A stretch of DNA of 64,000 nt. It comes from Rhodococcus triatomae (lineage in GTDB: Bacteria; Actinomycetota; Actinomycetes; Mycobacteriales; Mycobacteriaceae). This document shows positions 59,167 to 64,000 of this stretch, one piece after another. The DNA is taken from NCBI RefSeq assembly GCF_014217785.1, contig NZ_CP048814.1, positions 2,914,001-2,978,000 of the forward strand. The letters are read 5' to 3'. The number at the start of each line of letters is the position of its first letter. Within the stretch, counting starts at the first letter, position 1. The translations under genes were made by a program, and so were the position numbers. The notes below the pieces were generated by a model, which saw only the letters and a list, made by a program, of their open reading frames with translations, ran no database searches and was not told the origin of the DNA.

Positions 59167-60090
59167 ATGGGTGCAGGACACGGCCATTCGCACGGCCACA
59201 CCGGTGTGACACAGGCAGGGCCGACGAAGGGGCGTATCCGACGGATGTCGATCGCCCTCGGCGTCATCGGGGCATTCCTGGTCCTCGAGGCCACGGTCGC
59301 GATCATGATCAACTCGCTGGCCCTTCTCGCCGACGCGGGGCACATGCTCACCGACTTCGTCGGGCTGTCCATGGGCCTCGTCGCGCTGATCCTCGCGCGG
59401 CGCGGCAGCAGCAAGGCCGCCCGGACCTTCGGTTGGCATCGCGCCGAGGTGCTCACGGCGATGGGGAACGCGCTCCTGCTGTTCGCCGTCGCCGCCTGGG
59501 TGTTCTACGAGGCGATCGAGCGAATCGGCGATCCGCCCGAGATTCCGGGCGCGATCCTCATGGTCACCGCTGCAGCCGGGCTCGCCGCCAACATCGTCGT
59601 CATGGTGATGCTGCGCGCCGATTCCAAGGACAGCCTCGCCGTCCGCGGCGCCTACCTCGAGGTGCTCGCCGACGCGGTCGGCAGCGTCGGTGTCCTCGTC
59701 GCCGGATTCCTGGTGCTGGTGTTCGACTGGTCGTACGCCGACGTGGTGGTCGGTGTGCTCATCTCGCTGTGGGTGGTTCCGCGGGCCGTGCGCCTGGCCG
59801 CGGCATCGCTACGGATCCTCACCCAGGCCTCGCCCGCGACCGTCGACGTCGAGAAGGTGGGCGCCGATCTGGCCGCCGTCCCGGACGTGACCGGGGTGCA
59901 CGATCTGCATGTGTGGACGCTCACCACCGGGATGGACGTCGCCACCGTGCACCTGACCAGTGACGGTGACGCCGCGCCGGTTCTCGAGCGGGCGCGCGCG
60001 GTTCTCGAATCGCACGGGCTCGAACACGCCACGGTGCAGATCGAATCCACCGCGCACGGGCGCCGTTGCGAGCAGGACGTCACGTGGTGA
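59167..60090 (+). CDS. Cation diffusion facilitator, probably zinc exporter
   Basis: A 307-residue CDF protein of the CzcD/ZitB type. The N-terminus has a His-rich HGHSHGH; helix 2 contains LLADAGHMLTD with the transport-site His and Asp; helix 5 has YLEVLADAVGS, where Glu takes the place of a commonly found His but the Asp is kept. The C-terminal cytoplasmic domain (VHDLHVWTLTTGMDVATVHL) binds regulatory metal. GGAGGGAG precedes the ATG. It lies directly under the palindromic promoter. Confidence 0.9.
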   Translation: MGAGHGHSHGHTGVTQAGPTKGRIRRMSIALGVIGAFLVLEATVAIMINSLALLADAGHMLTDFVGLSMGLVALILARRGSSKAARTFGWHRAEVLTAMGNALLLFAVAAWVFYEAIERIGDPPEIPGAILMVTAAAGLAANIVVMVMLRADSKDSLAVRGAYLEVLADAVGSVGVLVAGFLVLVFDWSYADVVVGVLISLWVVPRAVRLAAASLRILTQASPATVDVEKVGADLAAVPDVTGVHDLHVWTLTTGMDVATVHLTSDGDAAPVLERARAVLESHGLEHATVQIESTAHGRRCEQDVTW

Positions 60091-60137
60091 CCGGAAATAC
60101 GTCGCCGCCGCGTGCCCGCGCCGTCTAGCCTCGCTCT

Positions 60138-61049
60138 ATGGCTGAACCCTATTCCCGCGTGTTCTTCGGTGACCGGATCGTCGACGCCGATCAGGCGAAG
60201 CTGGGCGTCGCGACGTCCGCGATGCTCTACGGCCTCAGCGTCTACACGGTCTTTCCGGTGCAGGTCGACGGCGGCACTCGCTCGGTGTTCCGGCTGGCCG
60301 ATCACTTCCAGCGCCTGGTGGAGTCCTGCAAGATCATCGGCATCGACCGGTTCGCGGGTGAGTGGGACTTCGAGCGGTTCGCCGCTGCCACCCGTGAGCT
60401 CGTCGCGGAGAACGACCCGCAGCGGGACGTGTTCGTGCGAGCCAGCGTGCACGTGGACGAGTCGATTCCCGGTACCCGCGTGCGTGGCTGCGGGATCACG
60501 GTCAGCATGTTCGTCTACGACGCCGTGCCGATCGTGCCCCAGGACGGGATGCGCCTCAAGACCAGCCAGTGGCGGCGGATCCCGGACGACGCCATCCCGT
60601 CGCGGGCGAAGGTCAACGGCGCGTACGTGAACTCCGTGCTGGCGAAGCAGGACGCGATCGACGCCGGGTACGACGACGCGATCTTCCTCGACACGCAGGG
60701 CCACGTGTGCGAGCTCAGCGCGGCGAACATCTTCCTCGTCCGGGGCGGCACCGTGGTGACCCCGGACGTCTCCTCCGACATCCTCGACGGCATCAACCGC
60801 CGCACCATCCTGACCCTGGCCGCCGAGGACGGGATCCCGGTGGTCGAGCGGGCCGTCGATCTCACCGAGTTGTACATCGCCGACGAGGTGTTCGTGACCG
60901 GTACGTCGGCCGGAGTGTCGCCGGTGATAGAGGTGGACGGGCGTGCCGTCGGCGACGGACGTCCGGGCCCGATCTCGGGGGCGCTGCGGAAGCGCCACAC
61001 GGCGGCGCTGCGCACCGATGTCGAGCACGGGTGGGTCACCCCGATCTGA
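60138..61049 (+). CDS. Class IV PLP aminotransferase (branched-chain type)
   Basis: A 303-residue fold-type IV enzyme. The PLP lysine is in PSRAKVNGAYVNS; Glu in GHVCELSAANIFLV follows, and the phosphate loop is in GTSAGVSPV. It is similar to branched-chain aminotransferases but shorter than IlvE, so another amino donor, or D-amino acid or aminodeoxychorismate-related work, is possible. The last codons and stop lie in a 23-base unit repeated three times downstream. Confidence 0.85.
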   Translation: MAEPYSRVFFGDRIVDADQAKLGVATSAMLYGLSVYTVFPVQVDGGTRSVFRLADHFQRLVESCKIIGIDRFAGEWDFERFAAATRELVAENDPQRDVFVRASVHVDESIPGTRVRGCGITVSMFVYDAVPIVPQDGMRLKTSQWRRIPDDAIPSRAKVNGAYVNSVLAKQDAIDAGYDDAIFLDTQGHVCELSAANIFLVRGGTVVTPDVSSDILDGINRRTILTLAAEDGIPVVERAVDLTELYIADEVFVTGTSAGVSPVIEVDGRAVGDGRPGPISGALRKRHTAALRTDVEHGWVTPI

Positions 61050-61111
61050 GCTGCTGGGTCACCCCGATCTGAGCTGCTGGGTCACCCCGATCTGAGCTGC
61101 TGGGTCACCCC
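61033..61111. repeat. 23-bp tandem repeat over the aminotransferase stop codon
   Basis: Copies at 61033-61055, 61056-61078 and 61079-61101, then ten further bases at 61102-61111. The full copies are identical. The first contains the last residues (VTPI) and the TGA stop of the aminotransferase gene; the others repeat them downstream. Confidence 0.95.
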
Positions 61112-61257
61112 ACGTCGCTGGGCGAAGGGACCATTCGACCGGACAGATCGGCTGAAGGCCACCTTCACCCAGGAGGAGAGCCCGCGGAGGGAGCCGGCGG
61201 AAGGAGCCGGCGGGAGGTGCTGCGGGTGGGCGCCTGCGGGGAGGAGGGGCGAGTGGG

Positions 61258-61728
61258 TCACCCGGCGCGGAGAGTGCGTGTCACACCCTGGCCGGGTCGC
61301 CACAGTTGCACGCCGATCTTGTCGCCGTCCTCGATGGTGGTGAGGACGGCCTCGTCGAGGTCGAGCACGAAGACGTGGCATTCGCGGATCTCGGGTGGAT
61401 AGTCGGCGACGACGGCCTCCCACTCCGGTCCGTCGAGCTCGCGGGCGCGGCCGGACACCTTCGCGTCGCCGCCCTCCATCGTTCCGTCGCCGGTATGGGC
61501 GTGGACGGCGTAGCGCGGGTCGCGCTGCAGGTCCCGGGCCTTCCTCGCGCCGAGCATCGATCCGAGCATGAGATCGACGTCGCCGAACTGCACCTCGGTG
61601 CCGCTCACTCGTGGCGATCCGTCGCGGCGCAGCGTGGCGAGGACGTGATGTCGATGCGCCTCGAACCGGGCACGGATCGCCGCGGCCAGTTCGGGTGCTT
61701 CGCTGTCGAACTGTTTCCAACTGGTCAT
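61258..61728 (-). CDS. PNPOx-fold FMN/F420-type protein
   Basis: A 156-residue split-barrel protein of the pyridoxamine-phosphate-oxidase-like class: HVLATLRRDGSPRVSGTEVQFGDVDLMLGSM, then RKARDLQRDPRYAVHAH. Members bind FMN, F420 or heme. ATG at 61728 is preferred; the frame continues to 61758 through the operator. It is divergent from a WYL regulator across a perfect inverted repeat and is its probable target. Confidence 0.82.
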   Translation of the reverse strand: MTSWKQFDSEAPELAAAIRARFEAHRHHVLATLRRDGSPRVSGTEVQFGDVDLMLGSMLGARKARDLQRDPRYAVHAHTGDGTMEGGDAKVSGRARELDGPEWEAVVADYPPEIRECHVFVLDLDEAVLTTIEDGDKIGVQLWRPGQGVTRTLRAG

Positions 61729-61748
61729 GGACAAAGTCTGCGCGGCAG

Positions 61749-61771
61749 TCACTGACATCTTCTGTCAGTGA
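61749..61771. promoter_or_regulatory. Perfect inverted repeat in the PNPOx/WYL divergent region
   Basis: TCACTGACA, five bases, TGTCAGTGA: nine-base perfect arms (61749-61757 and 61763-61771). It lies between divergent genes, 20 bases upstream of the PNPOx-like start and 51 bases upstream of the regulator start, which is where an autoregulated repressor would bind. Confidence 0.75.
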
Positions 61772-61821
61772 TTTTCCGGCCTCGGGGACTTCCGGACCGG
61801 AAGGATTTCTAGACTCGGAGG

Positions 61822-62778
61822 ATGCGGTCCAGTCGGCTGGTCGAGATCATGCTGCGCCTCGAGGGCGGGCGGGGCACCACCGCGAGCCGGCTCGCCGATG
61901 CTCTCGGCGTCTCGATACGCACCGTCTACCGGGACGTGGCGGCTCTGTCGGCAGCCGGGGTTCCGCTGTACACCGAGAGCGGGCCCGGCGGCGGGATCCG
62001 GCTGCTCGACGGCTGGCACTCGCGGCTGTCGGGGATGACGGACACCGAGACGTCGGCGCTGATGCTGCTGGGAGTGCCCTCCGTCGCGGAGGATCTGGGA
62101 TTCGGCGACGCGGCGTCCGCGGCGGGCACCAAGCTGCTGGGCGCGCTGCCGGTTCCGTTGCGCGCGGGTGCGCAGGTCTGGCGCGAGCGCGTGTACGTCG
62201 ACGCGCCGGGATGGTTCCGCGGCCGAGAGGACGGCGGGGCGCTCCCGACGGTCGCCTCCGCCGCCCTGGGCGGCCGGCGGTTGCGGATCGAGTACACGCG
62301 CGGCGACGACACGAGCTGCCGTGACCTCGAACCGCTCGGTCTGGTGGTGAAGGCGGGCACCTGGTATCTCGTTGCCCGGAATCGGAGCCGGATCCTGTCC
62401 TATCGGGTGTCGCGGATCGCGTCGGCGACGGTCCTGGACGACGAGGTGGTGCGTCCCACGGATTTCGCGCTCGGCGAGTGGTGGGACGAGCACACCGCAC
62501 GATTCGACCGCTCGCTGCTGCGTTACGACTGCCGGGTCCGCCTGTCGCCGCGAGGGTGGCGTCGGCTGCCCGACGTCGTCGGGATCGAGGCCTCGCGGGT
62601 GCAGCCCGGCGAACCCGATGCCCAGGGCTGGGTGAGCGTGGATCTGCGGCTCGAGAGCGAGGAGGTTGCCGCCGACCAGCTGATCGCACTCGGCGACGGG
62701 GTGGAGGTGCTCGCCCCGGCAGCGTTGCGGGTGGCGCTGAGGGCGGTGGGCGAGGCCGTCGCCCACCGCCACGCGTAG
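61822..62778 (+). CDS. WYL-domain transcriptional regulator (YafY-like)
   Basis: A 318-residue regulator. The N-terminal winged helix (GGRGTTASRLADALGVSIRTVYRDVAALSAAGVPLYTESGPGGG) is the DeoR-type HTH of this class. A WYL domain (GGRRLRIEYTR; GLVVKAGTWYLVARN) and a C-terminal WCX extension follow. WYL domains sense small ligands or nucleic acid. The inverted repeat at 61749-61771 is the likely operator. Confidence 0.9.
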   Translation: MRSSRLVEIMLRLEGGRGTTASRLADALGVSIRTVYRDVAALSAAGVPLYTESGPGGGIRLLDGWHSRLSGMTDTETSALMLLGVPSVAEDLGFGDAASAAGTKLLGALPVPLRAGAQVWRERVYVDAPGWFRGREDGGALPTVASAALGGRRLRIEYTRGDDTSCRDLEPLGLVVKAGTWYLVARNRSRILSYRVSRIASATVLDDEVVRPTDFALGEWWDEHTARFDRSLLRYDCRVRLSPRGWRRLPDVVGIEASRVQPGEPDAQGWVSVDLRLESEEVAADQLIALGDGVEVLAPAALRVALRAVGEAVAHRHA

Positions 62779-62784
62779 CGGGAA

Positions 62785-63951
62785 TCAGATCCTTTCGATG
62801 ATGGTGGCGTTCGCCAGTCCTCCTGCCTCGCACATGGTCTGCAGTCCGTAGCGGGCTCCGCGCTGTTCCAGCGCGTGGACGAGGGTCGTCATGATTCGCG
62901 CGCCGCTGGCGCCGAGGGAGTGCCCCAGTGCGATCGCGCCTCCGTGCACGTTCACCCGGTCGAGGTCCGCGCCGGTCTCGTGTGCCCAGGCGAGGACGAC
63001 GGGCGCGAACGCCTCGTTGACCTCGAACAGGTCGATGTCGGACAGGCTCAGTCCGGATCGTTCGAGCACCTTGCGGGTGGCGGGGATGATTGCGGTGAGC
63101 ATGTAGAGCGGGTCGTCACCGGCGACGGCGAAGCTGTGGAGGCGGGCCCGTGGGGTGAGTCCGAGTTCGGCGGCTTTCTCGCTGGTCGTGAGCAGCAGGG
63201 CGGCGCTGCCGTCGGACAGCGGGCTGCTGTTGCCCGCGGTGATCGACCAGTCGATCTGCGGGAACCGCCGCGCGTATTCGTCGGAGTGGAACGACGGCAG
63301 CAGTGTGGACAGTGTCTCGACCGACGTGCCGGGGCGGACGGTCTCGTCCACGCCGAGCTGCGGCAAGGTCAGTAGTTCCTTGGCGAACAGCCCGTCGTCT
63401 GCGGCTGCGGCCGCCTTGTGGTGGCTGGACGCGGAGAACTCGTCGAGCCGGGCGCGGGGCAGCTGCCAGCGGGCGGCGATCAGTTCGGCGCTGATTCCCT
63501 GGGGGACGAGGCCGTCCGGATACCGCGCCTCGAAGCGTTCGCCCATGCTCTGTCGGCCGACGACGTTGGTGCCCATCGGTACTCGGGACATCGACTCCAC
63601 CCCGGCGACCGCGACGACGTCGTACGCGCCGGCGAGGATTCCCTGGGCGGCGAAGTGCACCGCCTGCTGACTGCTGCCGCACTGGCGGTCGACCGTGGTG
63701 CCGGGAACGGCTTCCGGGAATCCCGCGGCCAGCAGGGCGGCGCGGGTGATGTTCTGGCCCTGTTCCGAGGCCTGGGTGACGCATCCGCCGACGACGTCGT
63801 CGATCACGGTCGGGTCGATCCCGGTGCGTTCGATCAGTGCCGACAGGCTCTCGGCCATCAGGTCGATCGGATGGATGTCGTGCAACGCGCCCGACGGCTT
63901 GCCCTTGCCGACCGGGGTGCGTACTGCCTCGACGACGACTGCGTCCCTCAT
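62785..63951 (-). CDS. Thiolase (acetyl-CoA acyltransferase, FadA-like)
   Basis: A 388-residue thiolase with the nucleophilic Cys in DRQCGSSQQA, the His in NVHGGAIALGHSLGASG and the second Cys in TMCEAGGLANA. It cleaves 3-ketoacyl-CoA with CoA, or condenses acetyl-CoA units. EVNEAFA is intact. The gene ends six bases after the convergent regulator. No other beta-oxidation gene is adjacent. It is complete, with 49 bases left before the window edge. Confidence 0.92.
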   Translation of the reverse strand: MRDAVVVEAVRTPVGKGKPSGALHDIHPIDLMAESLSALIERTGIDPTVIDDVVGGCVTQASEQGQNITRAALLAAGFPEAVPGTTVDRQCGSSQQAVHFAAQGILAGAYDVVAVAGVESMSRVPMGTNVVGRQSMGERFEARYPDGLVPQGISAELIAARWQLPRARLDEFSASSHHKAAAAADDGLFAKELLTLPQLGVDETVRPGTSVETLSTLLPSFHSDEYARRFPQIDWSITAGNSSPLSDGSAALLLTTSEKAAELGLTPRARLHSFAVAGDDPLYMLTAIIPATRKVLERSGLSLSDIDLFEVNEAFAPVVLAWAHETGADLDRVNVHGGAIALGHSLGASGARIMTTLVHALEQRGARYGLQTMCEAGGLANATIIERI

Positions 63952-64000
63952 GGCATGTCCCTTCCGTTCGTCGATGGATGCATCGACAGCTGGCTATGCA

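Noticed and set aside
1-64000. tRNA, rRNA, insertion sequences, prophage or attachment sites
   Set aside because: No transposase, integrase or recombinase motif, terminal repeats with target duplications, or tRNA-like cloverleaf was recognised by eye; this is not a substitute for a tRNA or IS scan.

Overview
The window is GC-rich actinobacterial DNA, most likely from Rhodococcus or a close relative in the Mycobacteriales. This rests on very GC-rich codon third positions, many GTG starts, steroid-ring genes (KshA, HsaA, HsaB, HsaC and ketosteroid-isomerase homologues), SDRs of the mycofactocin-coupled type, an HspR-type (HAIR) repeat before clpB, and a gene order around pyrE, clpB, fba, a DedA gene and a DUF3151 gene that, from memory, resembles Mycobacterium tuberculosis Rv0360c to Rv0385. 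I saw no transposase, integrase, tRNA, rRNA or CRISPR array. All identifications come from reading motifs and family resemblance; no database search was run.

Layout. 1-6972: the tail of a Baeyer-Villiger-type monooxygenase, a LIV-type ABC importer operon (with an unusual permease-ATPase fusion) and two mycofactocin-type SDRs. 7030-8166: a secreted lipase. 8176-20318: a catabolic region. It holds a minus-strand ketosteroid isomerase/Cys-rich protein/Old Yellow Enzyme/reductase operon facing a PadR regulator across inverted repeats, an IclR-hydrolase pair, a kshA-hsaA-hsaC operon, a fluoride-channel pair behind a fluoride riboswitch, and hsaB and an acyl-CoA ligase diverging from a KstR-like box. 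20321-25341: a dense minus-strand group of three globin-flavin proteins, one globin-less FAD/NAD reductase and a DivIVA-domain coiled-coil protein. This is the most unusual feature of the window.

25529-31835: a large beta-propeller lipoprotein, then a coupled operon for a small membrane protein, an ABC exporter and a two-component system. 32328-43093: clpB, a proline-rich membrane protein, a ferric-iron ABC importer, an Rv0383c-like protein, pyrE, a flavin monooxygenase and a small secreted protein. 43228-51691: an MFS exporter divergent from glutamate decarboxylase, a glycine-zipper envelope protein, and several small membrane or secreted proteins. 51696-59052: a conserved core with a SpoU methylase, a GH76-like protein, two DedA proteins, fba, an Rv0361-like protein, DUF3151 and an FUSC-type membrane protein. 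59167-63951: a CDF metal exporter under a palindromic operator, a class IV aminotransferase, a PNPOx-like protein divergent from a WYL regulator, and a thiolase.

Working picture. The first third looks like an uptake and ring-degradation module for a steroid or similar polycyclic substrate, controlled by PadR, IclR and KstR-type regulators. It is incomplete here: no KstD, KshB or HsaD was found. The globin-flavin group next to it may handle nitric oxide, oxygen or redox stress. The remainder is mostly conserved housekeeping and envelope genes. Two genes (the hsaA-like gene and the class IV aminotransferase) carry short tandem duplications that repeat their own last codons and stop codon.
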